A program made the position numbers and the translations under genes. Shown in pieces: positions 51,716 to 61,033 of a stretch of 64,000 nt of DNA (position 1 is its first letter; every line of letters begins with the position of its first letter). The notes under the pieces are model-generated. The model was not told where the DNA came from and did no database searches. It was given only the letters and a program-made list of their open reading frames with translations. Source of the stretch: Hyphomicrobiaceae bacterium (GTDB lineage: Bacteria > Pseudomonadota > Alphaproteobacteria > Rhizobiales > Hyphomicrobiaceae); the NCBI GenBank assembly GCA_021730785.1, contig JAKFWF010000025.1:62001-126000 (forward strand), in the 5' to 3' direction.

Positions 51716-53032
51716 ATGTCCCAGTTCAGTTCTGCCGCCGGGGCAGCACCAAGTGCGGCACCAAAAATACATGCGCAAAAGATTTCCGGGCCGAAGCTGA
51801 TCGCGGCCTGCACGATCGGCAACGCATTGGAGTTCTTCGACTTTGTCGTCTACAGCTTCTTCGCGGCAACGATCGGAAAACTGTTCTTTCCGGCGGCAGA
51901 CCCGACCGCCCAGCTCCTGCTCTCGTTCGCAACCTACGGGGTCGGCTTTTTCTTGCGCCCGCTCGGAGGGGTCGTGCTCGGCGCCTATGCCGACCGTCGT
52001 GGCCGCAAGCGCGCCACCGTCCTCACCTTGATGATGATGGCGTTCGGCACGTTGCTGATCGGGCTAGCCCCGACGTACGCCCAGATCGGCGTCTTCGGCC
52101 CTATGCTGGTGATCATCGGCCGCCTGATCCAAGGGTTTTCGGCGGGTGGCGAGGTCGGTGCCTCGACGACGCTGCTGTCGGAATCCGCGCCCAAGGATCA
52201 GCGCGGTTTCTATGGCTCCTGGCAGCTGGCCAGCCAAGGTCTGGCAGTGCTGGCCGCCGCCGGGATCGCCTTCGCCATCACCGGTTTACTCTCCAAGGAG
52301 GACGTCGAATCGTGGGGTTGGCGGATCCCTTTCATTTCCGGCATCTTGATCGTGCCGGTTGGCCTGTGGCTGCGTAGCGCGCTGGAAGAAACGCATGCCA
52401 ACGAGGCCGGGACAGCGCAAGTCAGCTCGCTGCGCGAGGTGTTCCGTGGCCATTGGCGGCGGCTGCTACTCGGCGTGATGCTGATCATCGGCGGCACCGC
52501 TGCCAATGCGATCATTGTGCTGTACATGGCGACCTATGCCGTGCGCCAGCTCGGCATGCCGCCGACCTCAGGCCTGATGGCCGGCCTCACCGCCGGCTTC
52601 GTCACACTGGTTGTCGCACCGCTGTCTGGCGCCCTGTCAGACCGGATCGGCCGCAGGCCCGTGGCGGGCGTCTCCTATCTGCTGATCGCGCTGCTGATCT
52701 ATCCAGCCTTCCTGCTCATCAACGCCAGCCCGACGCTCCACACATTGCTATCCGTCGTTGCTGTCCTTGCTGCGCTCAATGCCGCCGGCGGCGCACCGTC
52801 GATCCTGACCTTGACGGAAATCTTTCCGACTGAGGTGCGGGCCACCGGCATGTCGCTGGTGTATGCGGTGGGCGTTGCGATCTTTGGCGGGTTCGGTCAG
52901 TTCATCGTCACGTGGCTGATCCAGGCATTGGCGACCCCGATCGCCCCTGCCTACTACGTGATGGCCTGCTGCATCTCCAGTCTCATCGCGCTGTCGCTGT
53001 TGCCGGAGATGGCCCGCAAGCATCTGACATAG
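51716..53032 (+). CDS. MFS transporter, metabolite:H+ symporter (MHS) type
   Basis: 438 residues, twelve helices. ACTIGNALEFFDFVVYSFFAATIGKLFFPAADPTAQ is the MHS-family N-terminus. RPLGGVVLGAYADRRGRKRATVLTLMMMA is the loop 2-3 motif (RPLGG...GR.). GRLIQGFSAGGEVGASTTLL and GWRIPFISGILIVPVGLWLRSALEET follow. MHS carriers take up organic acids (shikimate, citrate, 4-methylmuconolactone, aromatic acids). Its place before the MarR gene and the benzoate genes suggests an aromatic or related acid importer. RBS AGGGAG lies before ATG 51716. Confidence 0.9.
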   Translation: MSQFSSAAGAAPSAAPKIHAQKISGPKLIAACTIGNALEFFDFVVYSFFAATIGKLFFPAADPTAQLLLSFATYGVGFFLRPLGGVVLGAYADRRGRKRATVLTLMMMAFGTLLIGLAPTYAQIGVFGPMLVIIGRLIQGFSAGGEVGASTTLLSESAPKDQRGFYGSWQLASQGLAVLAAAGIAFAITGLLSKEDVESWGWRIPFISGILIVPVGLWLRSALEETHANEAGTAQVSSLREVFRGHWRRLLLGVMLIIGGTAANAIIVLYMATYAVRQLGMPPTSGLMAGLTAGFVTLVVAPLSGALSDRIGRRPVAGVSYLLIALLIYPAFLLINASPTLHTLLSVVAVLAALNAAGGAPSILTLTEIFPTEVRATGMSLVYAVGVAIFGGFGQFIVTWLIQALATPIAPAYYVMACCISSLIALSLLPEMARKHLT

Positions 53033-53082
53033 CGGTCGGCTCCCTCCAGGCGGCCAAGCGTGACCGACACCAATTGCGTTGG

Positions 53083-53562
53083 TCACGCACTCGATCCGGT
53101 TGTCGGCTTGGGAAAGCGGTGACTGACGGCATCACGATAGCCGCTGTTCACCCAGCCGTTGATCTTGGCGAGCGCGCTGAGGAATGCGGTTCGCTCATTT
53201 TCGTTTAGAGGCTGAAGCATCAACGCCTCTAGTTCCTTGGTCAGTGGGTCCGATGTGCGGCGCAGTTTACGCCCTTTGGGCGTCACCGTCAGGTGGAACT
53301 GTCGGGCATCAGCAGCAGCATTCGCGCGCTCGACGAGGCCCGCCTTGATCAGCCGCTGCAGGGCGCGCGAGGTCGCTGTCCGTTCAAGCCGGGTTCGGCT
53401 GGCAAGTTGTGTGAACGTGATGCCCGGAGAATCGTCAATCAGTCTCAGGATGCGGACGTGGTAGACGTCGAGGCCGATGCGCCGCTCGAACAACTGGGTC
53501 CCGCTCTTGATCGCGTCGTCGGCTATGGTCGCCAGCGTGTATGTCAAGCTTTGCTGCAGCAT
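53083..53562 (-). CDS. MarR-family regulator
   Basis: 159 residues from ATG 53562 (a TTG at 53628 would add 22). A winged helix is clear: RILRLIDDSPGITFTQLASRTRLERTATSRALQRLIKAGLVERANAAADARQFHLTVTPKGRKL, with the wing DARQF matching the usual DxRR region. The neighbours (MFS importer divergently placed, LysR regulator behind) suggest control of aromatic-acid uptake or detoxification. Convergent with the MFS gene (50 bp between stops). The operator candidate at 51657 is 6 kb closer to the MFS promoter than to this gene's promoter. Confidence 0.88.
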   Translation of the reverse strand: MLQQSLTYTLATIADDAIKSGTQLFERRIGLDVYHVRILRLIDDSPGITFTQLASRTRLERTATSRALQRLIKAGLVERANAAADARQFHLTVTPKGRKLRRTSDPLTKELEALMLQPLNENERTAFLSALAKINGWVNSGYRDAVSHRFPKPTTGSSA

Positions 53563-53680
53563 CGGCCGATCCTCTCGTGCGGGACGTGTCTGCAACACCG
53601 CTTCGGTATCGCACTCCAATAGTCCCAAATCGCAACAATATTAAGACAATGATCCAGCTGTATCAATCTGGTGGCGCAGT

Positions 53681-54601
53681 CTAGCCTTGAGCCTCGCTCG
53701 TGACCGGCGACGGGCTCGTCCAGTCATCGAACTCGCGGATCAATGTCCAAAGCTGCCGCAAAACCGGTGAGGTGTCTTTGGTGCGGTAGCTCATGATGAT
53801 CGGCGAGGTGATCGTAGGCTCGTCGAGGGGAAGGAATGCGATGTCGTCGCGGCCCAACCGCCGCACCGACGAGGGAACGATGCAGATGCCGGCTCCCGCT
53901 GCCACAAGGCCAAGCGCCGTCTGCAATTCCTTGACCTCGAAGGCGACACGCGGCACCAGATCCTGATCCCTGAAGAATGACAACACCTGATCTGCGTAGC
54001 TGGGGCGGGGGCTGCGTGGATAGATGATCAACGGCTCAGCCACCGTCATCCGCAGCTTTAGCGGTCCCGCGAGTGCTAGGAGTGGGTGCCCGCGCGGCAC
54101 CGCGACGGCGAGGCTCTCGTTGCGGAGGACCTTGCGGGTAATGCCGGCGTCGTCGAAGCGCAGGCGGCCAAAGCCGACATCAATGCGCCCGTCCTTCAAA
54201 GCCGCAATCTGCTCCAAGGTCGTCATCTCGAATAGCGCCACATCTACACCGGGAGCGATAATGCGAAACCGCCGGATGAGTTCGGGCAGCGCGTCGTACA
54301 GGGTCGAGGCGACAAACCCGATACTGAGCTGCTTGACGGTGCCTTTGGCAATGCGCTGCGTCATCGCCTTGATCTCGTCGACGCGGGCCAACACTTGCCG
54401 CGCCTGCTCATAGAGATAACGGCCGCTTTCTGTGAGCGTCAGTGGCCGACCCCGGTCGAGCAACCGGGTGCCAAGTTCGTCCTCCAATTGCTGGATCTGG
54501 CGGCTCAACGGCGGTTGCGCGATATGCAGCTTCTCGGCGGCCCGGCTGAAGCTGCCCTCAGCAGCGACCATGACAAAATACCGCAAATGCCTCAGTTCCA
54601 T
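53681..54601 (-). CDS. catR: LysR-family regulator, CatR/BenM-like
   Basis: 306 residues from the ATG at 54601. MELRHLRYFVMVAAEGSFSRAAEKLHIAQPPLSRQIQQLEDELGTRLLDRG is the N-terminal HTH in the form typical of the CatR/BenM/CbnR group. The co-inducer domain follows (QLSIGFVASTLYDALPELIRRFR, GVDVALFEMTTLEQIAALKDGRIDVGFGRLR). The alternative start at 54634 would put the CDS over the binding site. Members respond to cis,cis-muconate or benzoate and activate cat/ben genes. Divergent from catB; both promoters share the intergenic region with the operator at 54630-54671. Confidence 0.9.
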   Translation of the reverse strand: MELRHLRYFVMVAAEGSFSRAAEKLHIAQPPLSRQIQQLEDELGTRLLDRGRPLTLTESGRYLYEQARQVLARVDEIKAMTQRIAKGTVKQLSIGFVASTLYDALPELIRRFRIIAPGVDVALFEMTTLEQIAALKDGRIDVGFGRLRFDDAGITRKVLRNESLAVAVPRGHPLLALAGPLKLRMTVAEPLIIYPRSPRPSYADQVLSFFRDQDLVPRVAFEVKELQTALGLVAAGAGICIVPSSVRRLGRDDIAFLPLDEPTITSPIIMSYRTKDTSPVLRQLWTLIREFDDWTSPSPVTSEAQG

Positions 54602-54629
54602 CGCCGGTTTCCGCTGCAGCAGGCGCTGA

Positions 54630-54671
54630 TCCATACCTCACAGGTATGAAGATAGACGCAAACGATCCTGT
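54630..54671 (+). promoter_or_regulatory. LysR (BenM/CatR-type) operator-promoter block of catB
   Basis: A perfect ATAC-CTCACAG-GTAT (54633-54647) matches the BenM/CatM consensus ATAC-N7-GTAT. It is followed after GAAGA by TAGACGCAAACGATCCTGT (54653-54671). The block recurs at 61034-61075 with 38 of 42 bases identical. The site ends 82 bp before catB ATG. This supports LysR activation of the catBCA-benABCD unit; -10/-35 elements are not evident. Confidence 0.8.
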
Positions 54672-54729
54672 TCGCCACCTGGCGTGACCATTATCGTCGC
54701 AGCCAACCTCAAGAGACTGGATCGAAGCG

Positions 54730-55902
54730 ATGACGACTTCTCCAAAAATCGAACACATCGAAACGTTTCTGGTCGATCTGCCGACCATTCGCCCGCACAA
54801 GCTGTCAATGACGGTGATGAGCGGGCAGACGCTGATGATCGTTCGCATCCGCTGCTCGGACGGCGTCGTCGGCATCGGTGAGGGCACAACCATTGGCGGA
54901 CTGAACTACGGGGCGGAAAGCCCCGAGAGCATGAAGCTGACGATCGATACCTACATCACGCCGTTTCTGTTGCGGAAAGACCCTCGCAATGTCGGCCCGC
55001 TGATGGCGGCGATTGCCAAAAGCGTGCGTGACAATCATTTCGCCAAATGCGCCATCGAGACGGCGCTCCTGGATGCGCAAGGTAAGCGCATCGGCCTTTC
55101 GGTGGCCGATCTGTTCGGTGGCCGATTTGTCGACCGGTTGCCCTGTGCCTGGACGCTCGCCAGTGGCGACACGGCCAAAGACATCGCCGAAGCCGAGGAA
55201 ATGTTGGGGCGGCGCCGCCACAACATTTTCAAACTCAAGATCGGGCGGTCTGCCGTCAAGACGGATGTTGCGCACGTCGCGGCGATCAAGAAGGCCGTGG
55301 CCGACCGCGCCAGCGTCCGCGTCGACGTCAACCAGGCATGGAGCGAAGCGGCGGCGGCGGGGGCAATTCGTGCGCTCGAAGATGTCGGCTGCGACCTCGT
55401 GGAACAGCCGATATCGGCAGCCAACATCGGCGGCATGGCCCGGCTGTCAGCCCGCGCGCGCATTCCGATCATGGCTGACGAGGCGCTGCACGGCCCCGAA
55501 ACTGCGTTCGCCTATGCCTCGAATGCCGCCGCCGATGTGTTCGCGCTGAAGATCGCCCAGTCCGGCGGCCTCTATGCAGCGGCACGCGTTGCGGCCATCG
55601 CCGATGCCGCCGACATCGGACTTTATGGAGGCACGATGCTCGAAGGCGCGGTCGCCAGCGTCGCCTCGGCGCATCTGTTCGCGACCTTCCCGAAACTCGA
55701 GTGGGGTACCGAGCTGTTCGGTCCCTTGCTGCTGACGGAGGAAATTCTGACCGAACCGCTCGACTACAGCGACTTCAGTCTGAAAGTGCCAACAGGCCCC
55801 GGCCTTGGCATCGCGCTTGACGAGAACCGCATCGCCAAATTCCGGCGCGATGGCGTCAACCGCAAAGTGCATCCGATGCCCGCTCTGAAGACAGGATCAT
55901 AA
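54730..55902 (+). CDS. catB: muconate cycloisomerase
   Basis: 390 residues. The enolase-superfamily N-terminal capping domain (IETFLVDLPTIRPHKLSMTVMSGQTLMIVRIRCSDGVVGIGEGTTIGGLNYGAESPESM) is typical of CatB. In the barrel, FKLKIGR gives the catalytic Lys pair (KxK), VDVNQAW and VEQPISAANIGGMARL the metal Asp/Glu, and IMADEALHGP the third ligand. It cycloisomerises cis,cis-muconate to muconolactone with Mn2+. First gene of the operon. It starts 82 bp after the LysR box and stops two bases before catC. Confidence 0.95.
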   Translation: MTTSPKIEHIETFLVDLPTIRPHKLSMTVMSGQTLMIVRIRCSDGVVGIGEGTTIGGLNYGAESPESMKLTIDTYITPFLLRKDPRNVGPLMAAIAKSVRDNHFAKCAIETALLDAQGKRIGLSVADLFGGRFVDRLPCAWTLASGDTAKDIAEAEEMLGRRRHNIFKLKIGRSAVKTDVAHVAAIKKAVADRASVRVDVNQAWSEAAAAGAIRALEDVGCDLVEQPISAANIGGMARLSARARIPIMADEALHGPETAFAYASNAAADVFALKIAQSGGLYAAARVAAIADAADIGLYGGTMLEGAVASVASAHLFATFPKLEWGTELFGPLLLTEEILTEPLDYSDFSLKVPTGPGLGIALDENRIAKFRRDGVNRKVHPMPALKTGS

Positions 55903-55904
55903 CC

Positions 55905-56195
55905 ATGCTGTTTCATGTGCAAATGGATGTGCAGCTGCCGCACGATATGCCGGTCGAAATCGCCGACCAACTCAAAAAAACCGAGCGTGAACGGGCCCAG
56001 ACGCTGCAACGCGAGGGCAAGTGGCGGCATCTTTGGCGCATCGCCGGGAAGTACTCGAACATCAGCGTGTTCGACGTTGGCAGTCCGCAGGAGCTGCACG
56101 ACATTCTGTCGACCCTGCCGCTGTTCCCGTTCATGGCCATTTCGGTAACGCCGCTGTGCCGCCACCCCTCGTCAATTCACGATACGGACAAATAA
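55905..56195 (+). CDS. catC: muconolactone delta-isomerase
   Basis: 96 residues, the CatC length. MLFHVQMDVQLPHDMPVEIADQLKKTERERAQTLQREGKWRHLWRIAGKYSNISVFDV with SPQELHDILSTLPLFPFMAISVTPLCRHPSS is the complete family sequence pattern (Glu22-type and Lys catalytic region ERAQTLQREGKWRHLWR). It isomerises muconolactone to 3-oxoadipate enol-lactone. The start lies two bases after the catB stop; expression is coupled. Confidence 0.95.
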   Translation: MLFHVQMDVQLPHDMPVEIADQLKKTERERAQTLQREGKWRHLWRIAGKYSNISVFDVGSPQELHDILSTLPLFPFMAISVTPLCRHPSSIHDTDK

Positions 56196-56244
56196 GCCCG
56201 CGCCCGCCGTCGAAGCAACCGCCCTTAATCGGAGGAAACGTCCC

Positions 56245-57174
56245 ATGCCCGCAAACCTGATCCCCAAAGCCGTGATTGAGCAGCTCGTCGCCCGCGCCGC
56301 TGGCCTTGAAGGCCAGGATGGCAACCCGCGCTTGAAGTTGGTCGTCAACCGCCTGCTGGGCGATTTGTGCAAGGCCATCGATGACCTGGACATCACCATG
56401 GACGAGTTCTGGGCGGGCGTCGGCTACCTCGGCGAAACGGCGAAGGCAAATGAGCTCGGCCTGCTCGTCCCGGGTCTGGCGCTAGAGCATTTCCTCGATC
56501 TGCGGCTCGATGAAGCCGAACGGCGCGCTGGCCTGTCCGGCGGCACCACCCGCACGATTGAGGGCCCGCTGTATATCGCTGGTGCGCCCGTGTCGAAGCA
56601 TGAAGCCCGCCTCGATGATGGTTCAGACGACGGCGAAGTGCTCTTCATGGAAGGACAAGTCCGCGATGCAACAGGCAAAGGCATCGCTGGCGCCATGGTC
56701 GATGTCTGGCACGCCAACACGATGGGCAACTATTCGTTCTTCGGCCCGCCGCAGACGCCGTATAACTTGCGCCGTCGGATCGAGACGGACGGCGAAGGTC
56801 GCTACAAGTTCCGCAGTATCATGCCGTCAGGCTATGGTTGCCCGCCCGGCAGCCAGACCGAGCAGCTGCTGACCAAACTTGGCCGCCATGGTCAGCGCCC
56901 GGCGCACATCCACTTCTTTGTGACAGCCCCCGGCTACCGTCAGCTCACCACCCAGATCAACATTGATGGCGACAAGTACCTGCACGACGACTTTGCATTC
57001 GGCACCCGCGACGATCTGATCCCCACTGTCACTCGCATCACCGACGCGAGTGCGATCCACAAGGCTGGACTGAACAAGCCATTTGCACGGATCACGTTCG
57101 ATTTCGCCGTGGTCAAAGATGTCGTCGGCGCGCCATCGACCATCGTTCACCGTGAACACGCCAGCGCTGCCTAA
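56245..57174 (+). CDS. catA: catechol 1,2-dioxygenase
   Basis: 309 residues, intradiol dioxygenase. The N-terminal helical linker and GEVLFMEGQVRDATGKGIAGAMVDVWHANTMGNYSFFG are family marks. The non-heme Fe3+ ligands are Tyr163 (NYSFF), Tyr197 (PSGYGCPP), His221 and His223 (RPAHIHFF). It cleaves catechol between the hydroxyls to cis,cis-muconate. RBS GGAGGAAA eight bases upstream. Its place after catBC and before ben genes keeps the two halves of the pathway in one unit. Confidence 0.96.
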   Translation: MPANLIPKAVIEQLVARAAGLEGQDGNPRLKLVVNRLLGDLCKAIDDLDITMDEFWAGVGYLGETAKANELGLLVPGLALEHFLDLRLDEAERRAGLSGGTTRTIEGPLYIAGAPVSKHEARLDDGSDDGEVLFMEGQVRDATGKGIAGAMVDVWHANTMGNYSFFGPPQTPYNLRRRIETDGEGRYKFRSIMPSGYGCPPGSQTEQLLTKLGRHGQRPAHIHFFVTAPGYRQLTTQINIDGDKYLHDDFAFGTRDDLIPTVTRITDASAIHKAGLNKPFARITFDFAVVKDVVGAPSTIVHREHASAA

Positions 57175-57208
57175 TCCGTAACTTCATCAATCGCGCCGGG
57201 AGGCACCT

Positions 57209-58606
57209 ATGTCGACAGCACAATTGACCGAAGAAGCCCGCAAAGCCGAGGCCGTTCTGAACCGACTGGAAAGATCGGTCGAAGAAGACCCAACGACGGG
57301 AAACTATCGCTGCAAGCGCGACATCTTCACTGACCCGGAGCTGTTCGAACTTGAAATGAAGCACATCTGGGAAGGCAACTGGATCTATCTCGCCCACGAG
57401 AGCCAGATCCCGAAGAACAATGATTACTTCACGACCACGATGGGGCGACAGCCGATCATCATCTCGCGTGATCGGACCGGTACACTCAATGCCGTCATCA
57501 ATGCCTGCTCGCATCGCGGTGCCATGCTCTGCCGCCACAAGCGCGGCAATAAATCAACGTACACCTGCCCGTTCCACGGCTGGACCTTCAACAACACCGG
57601 CAAGCTGCTGAAAGCCAAGGACCCGGAAGGCGCTGGCTATCCCAACTCCTTCAATAAGGGCGGTTCTCACGACCTGACCAAAGTTGCGCGGTTTGAGAAC
57701 TATCGCGGCTTCCTGTTCGGCAGTCTCAATCCTGACGTGTCGTCGTTGTCCGATTTCCTCGGTGAATCGAAAAAGATTATCGACTTAATCGTCGACCAGT
57801 CGCCGGAAGGGCTGGAAGTGCTGCGGGGTAGTTCGTCGTATATCTACGACGGTAACTGGAAACTGCAGACCGAGAACGGTGCCGACGGCTACCATGTATC
57901 GGCTGTGCATTGGAACTATGCGGCCACCACCAATGCCCGAAAGGCTGCTGCCGAAGCAGCGGCTGGCAAAGACGAAATCCGCGCCATGGACGCCGGCGGC
58001 TGGGCCAAGCAGGGGGGCGGGTTCTACTCGTTCGAGAACGGCCACCTGTTGCTGTGGACGAACTGGTCGAACCCTGAAGACCGGCCGAACTACTCGCGCC
58101 GGGAAGAACTGACCAAAGACTTCGGCCAAGCGCGCGCGGATTGGATGATCCAGAGGTCACGTAATCTGTGTCTGTATCCCAATGTCTATCTGATGGATCA
58201 GTTCAGCTCGCAGATCCGCACGTATCGGCCGATCTCCGTCGATAAGACCGAGGTGACCATCTATTGCATCGCGCCAAAGGGCGAAGCTGCGGACATGCGC
58301 ACCCGCCGCATTCGCCAGTATGAAGATTTCTTCAATGCCTCCGGCATGGCGACGCCGGATGATCTTGAGGAATTCCGCTCGTGCCAGCTCGGCTATATGG
58401 CGAACAATGCCCAGTGGAACGACCTGAGCCGGGGGGCGGCACATTGGATCGACGGTCCTGATGAAGGAGCCAACGCCATTGGGCTGAAGCCGCTGTTGTC
58501 TGGGGCCAAAACTGAGGATGAAGGCTTGTTCGTACTTCAGCACAAGTACTGGAAAGATGCGCTGGTCAGCGCCATCCGCAAACAACAGGCCGCCCCCAAG
58601 GGCTAA
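57209..58606 (+). CDS. benA: benzoate 1,2-dioxygenase alpha subunit
   Basis: 465 residues, Rieske oxygenase large subunit. The Rieske [2Fe-2S] ligands are Cys100, His102, Cys120 and His123 (CSHRG and TCPFHGW, C-X-H-X17-C-X2-H). The mononuclear-Fe His/Asp region follows in the C-terminal half ([17 protein letters not shown], with the D and H of DGYHVSxVHW). [26 protein letters not shown] is the ben/ant/tod-type block. With benB it makes benzoate cis-1,2-dihydrodiol. The neighbouring benD makes benzoate, rather than anthranilate or toluate, the likely substrate, though close substrates remain possible. Confidence 0.9.
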   Translation: MSTAQLTEEARKAEAVLNRLERSVEEDPTTGNYRCKRDIFTDPELFELEMKHIWEGNWIYLAHESQIPKNNDYFTTTMGRQPIIISRDRTGTLNAVINACSHRGAMLCRHKRGNKSTYTCPFHGWTFNNTGKLLKAKDPEGAGYPNSFNKGGSHDLTKVARFENYRGFLFGSLNPDVSSLSDFLGESKKIIDLIVDQSPEGLEVLRGSSSYIYDGNWKLQTENGADGYHVSAVHWNYAATTNARKAAAEAAAGKDEIRAMDAGGWAKQGGGFYSFENGHLLLWTNWSNPEDRPNYSRREELTKDFGQARADWMIQRSRNLCLYPNVYLMDQFSSQIRTYRPISVDKTEVTIYCIAPKGEAADMRTRRIRQYEDFFNASGMATPDDLEEFRSCQLGYMANNAQWNDLSRGAAHWIDGPDEGANAIGLKPLLSGAKTEDEGLFVLQHKYWKDALVSAIRKQQAAPKG

Positions 58607-58633
58607 AGGCTCAACCTCTCCCGGAGACTGCAC

Positions 58634-59179
58634 ATGTCTGTGACCCAAGCAGCTGCCGCCACTGATGCACTCGCGACTGTCAATCAGCAGGTCATCAACC
58701 AGCAGATCGTCGAGGCGTTTCTTTATCGCGAGGCGCGCTTCCTCGATGACAAGGACTGGGACGCGTGGCTTGGCCTATACGCACCGAACGCCGAATTCTG
58801 GATGCCGGCTTGGGACGACGACGACACCCTGGTCGACAACCCGATGACCGAGATTTCGCTGATCTATTACGGCTCCAAGCAGGGGCTCGAGGACCGCGTG
58901 TTCCGCATCCGCACGGACCGGTCGAGTGCGACCAGTCTGCCGGTGCCGCGCACCTCGCACAACATCAGCAATGTCGAGATTCTGGAAGTTGCGGGCGGTA
59001 TCTGTAAGGTCCGCTTCAATTGGTTTACGCTGAATTTCCGCTACAAGACGGTCGACACCTACTTCGGCACCTCGTTCTACACGCTCGATATCTCGAAGCC
59101 AGAGATGAAAATCACCAGCAAAAAGGTGATCCTGAAGAACGACTACATCCACCATGTGATCGATATCTATCACATCTGA
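58634..59179 (+). CDS. benB: benzoate 1,2-dioxygenase beta subunit
   Basis: 181 residues. The cystatin-like beta-subunit fold reads VIEAFLYREARFLDDKDWDAWLGLYAPNAEFWMPAWDDDDTLVDNPMTEISLIYYGSKQGLEDRVFRIRTDRSSATSLPVPRTSHNISNVEI, typical of BenB. Structural partner of BenA, no cofactors. RBS CCGGAG seven bases before the ATG. Confidence 0.95.
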   Translation: MSVTQAAAATDALATVNQQVINQQIVEAFLYREARFLDDKDWDAWLGLYAPNAEFWMPAWDDDDTLVDNPMTEISLIYYGSKQGLEDRVFRIRTDRSSATSLPVPRTSHNISNVEILEVAGGICKVRFNWFTLNFRYKTVDTYFGTSFYTLDISKPEMKITSKKVILKNDYIHHVIDIYHI

Positions 59180-59218
59180 TCTCGCCGATTCGATCCTGCT
59201 GATAGTGGAGAGCGTGAC

Positions 59219-60232
59219 ATGGGTCACAGAGTTGCTTTGGCATTCGAAGACGGCGTCACCCGATTCATCGATATGGGGCCTAACGAACTCGTGGCGGATG
59301 CGGCATACCGGCTCGGGCTCAACATACCGATGGATTGCCGCGACGGCGCGTGCGGCACCTGCAAAAGCTTTTGCGAATCCGGCAAGCATACCAAAGGTAG
59401 TTATATTGATGACGCCATGACCGAGGATGAAGCGAAGCTTGGCTACGTCCTCACCTGCCAGATGAAGGTCCAGTCCGATTGCGTGATCCGCATCGCCGCC
59501 TCGTCGGCGGTGTGCAAGGTCAAACCGGTGGTGCTGAAGACGACGGTCAAGCAGGTGCGGCAGTTGTCGGCGTCCACCGTCGGCTTGACCGTGACTCTGG
59601 AGCCCGGCGCCACTCTGTCGTTCCTCCCCGGCCAGTACATGAAGGTCGGCATACCCGGCACCACTCAGAACCGCTCGTATTCCTTCAGCTCGATGGCGAA
59701 GGGCGGCGAAGTGGATTTCCTGGTCCGCAATATTCCAGGCGGCATGATGTCGACCTATCTGACAGCCCAGGCCAAACCCGGCGACACCGTTACCATGACC
59801 GGTCCTGTCGGCAGTTTCTATCTGCGTGAGATCAAGCGTCCGTTGCTGTTCCTGGCAGGCGGCACGGGACTGGCGCCCTTCCTCGCCATGCTCGAAGATA
59901 TCATGCGGACTGGCAGCGGGCACCCCATCCATATGATCTATGGTGTCAATACCGACGCTGATCTGGTTGAGATGGCGAAGTTGGAGGCGTTTGCCGCCGA
60001 CAATTCCGCATTCACATTCTCGACTGTTGTTGCAGACGCCGCGAGCAGCCATCCGCGCAAGGGCTATGTCACGCACCATATGTCCGACGAATTGCTGTGC
60101 GGCGGCAATGTCGACATTTATCTCTGCGGTCCGCCGCCGATGGTCGATGCCGTCCGGAATTTCCTGGAAGCCAAGGGCATCAAGCCCGCCAATTTCTATT
60201 TCGAGAAATTCTCGGCGTCGGAAACGATGTGA
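59219..60232 (+). CDS. benC: benzoate 1,2-dioxygenase reductase component
   Basis: 337 residues. The N-terminal plant-type [2Fe-2S] ferredoxin has cysteines 40, 45, 48 and 80 (CRDGACGTC and LTCQMK). Then an FAD domain (RSYSFSSMAKGGEVDFLVRNIPGGMMSTYL) and an NAD domain (LLFLAGGTGLAPFLAMLEDI, YLCGPPPMVDAV). It moves electrons from NADH to the BenA Rieske centre. Begins 39 bp after benB. Confidence 0.95.
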   Translation: MGHRVALAFEDGVTRFIDMGPNELVADAAYRLGLNIPMDCRDGACGTCKSFCESGKHTKGSYIDDAMTEDEAKLGYVLTCQMKVQSDCVIRIAASSAVCKVKPVVLKTTVKQVRQLSASTVGLTVTLEPGATLSFLPGQYMKVGIPGTTQNRSYSFSSMAKGGEVDFLVRNIPGGMMSTYLTAQAKPGDTVTMTGPVGSFYLREIKRPLLFLAGGTGLAPFLAMLEDIMRTGSGHPIHMIYGVNTDADLVEMAKLEAFAADNSAFTFSTVVADAASSHPRKGYVTHHMSDELLCGGNVDIYLCGPPPMVDAVRNFLEAKGIKPANFYFEKFSASETM

Positions 60233-60237
60233 GACCC

Positions 60238-61011
60238 ATGCGGTTCGCTGGCAAAAGCTTTGTCGTGACGGGCGCGGCACAGGGCATTGGCCGTCAGGTC
60301 GCGCTGCTGGCCGGAGCTGAAGGCGCAAAGCTGACACTCATCGATCGCTCGCCGCTGGTGGACGAAGTCGCAACTGAAATCAAGGCGGCTGGCGGCAAGG
60401 CCATCGCCGTACTCGCCGACCTGGAGACCTTTGCCGGCAACCAGTCGGCACTCGAAGCGGCACACACCAAATATGGTGCCATCGATATTCTCGTTACCAA
60501 CGTCGGCGGCGCCATCTGGATGAAACCGTTCCAGGAGTTCGACGAAGCGCAGATCGAAGCGGAAATCCGCCGCTCGCTGTTTCCAACACTTTGGGGCACG
60601 CGCGCCGTGCTGCCGTACATGCTGGAACAGGGCCACGGCACAATCGTCTGCGTCTCGTCGATCGCCACGCGAGGCATCAACCGCATGCCCTATTCAGCGG
60701 CTAAGGGCGGCGTCAATGCGCTGGTCAAGTCGCTCGCATTTGAGGTGGCGGGGAAAAACATCCGCGTTAACGCCACCGCGCCGGGCGGCACCGACGCACC
60801 GCCTCGGGCGATTCCGCGCGGCACCCACAAGCAGACCGCCAAAGACAAAAAGTGGATCAAGCAGGTGGTCGAGCAAACCGTCGAGTCGAGCTTGATGCAC
60901 CGCTACGGCACGCTCGACGAGCAGGCAGATGCCATCCTGTTCCTCGCTTCCGATGCCGCCTCCTACATCACCGGCACCATCCTGCCAGTCGGCGGCGGCG
61001 ACGTCGGCTGA
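60238..61011 (+). CDS. benD: cis-1,2-dihydroxycyclohexa-3,5-diene-1-carboxylate dehydrogenase
   Basis: 257 residues, short-chain dehydrogenase. NAD motif VVTGAAQGIGRQVALLAGAEG (TGxxxGIG), NVGGAIW, and the catalytic Ser-Tyr-Lys in VCVSSIATRGINRMPYSAAKGGVNALVKSLA (YSAAK). The N-terminus is MRFAGKSFV. It oxidises the benzoate cis-diol with decarboxylation to catechol. Starts five bases after benC and closes the set. It is followed by the importer operator block. Confidence 0.95.
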   Translation: MRFAGKSFVVTGAAQGIGRQVALLAGAEGAKLTLIDRSPLVDEVATEIKAAGGKAIAVLADLETFAGNQSALEAAHTKYGAIDILVTNVGGAIWMKPFQEFDEAQIEAEIRRSLFPTLWGTRAVLPYMLEQGHGTIVCVSSIATRGINRMPYSAAKGGVNALVKSLAFEVAGKNIRVNATAPGGTDAPPRAIPRGTHKQTAKDKKWIKQVVEQTVESSLMHRYGTLDEQADAILFLASDAASYITGTILPVGGGDVG

Positions 61012-61033
61012 ACGATTCGCGTTCGGGCGGCGC

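Noticed and set aside
54634-54634. Alternative start of the LysR gene at 54634 (adds MDQRLLQRKPA)
   Set aside because: It would place the coding region over the ATAC-N7-GTAT site, and homologues begin MELRHLRY.
58775-60337. A 520-codon open frame on the minus strand opposite benB-benC
   Set aside because: Antisense of well-recognised dioxygenase genes; no domain, no ribosome site.
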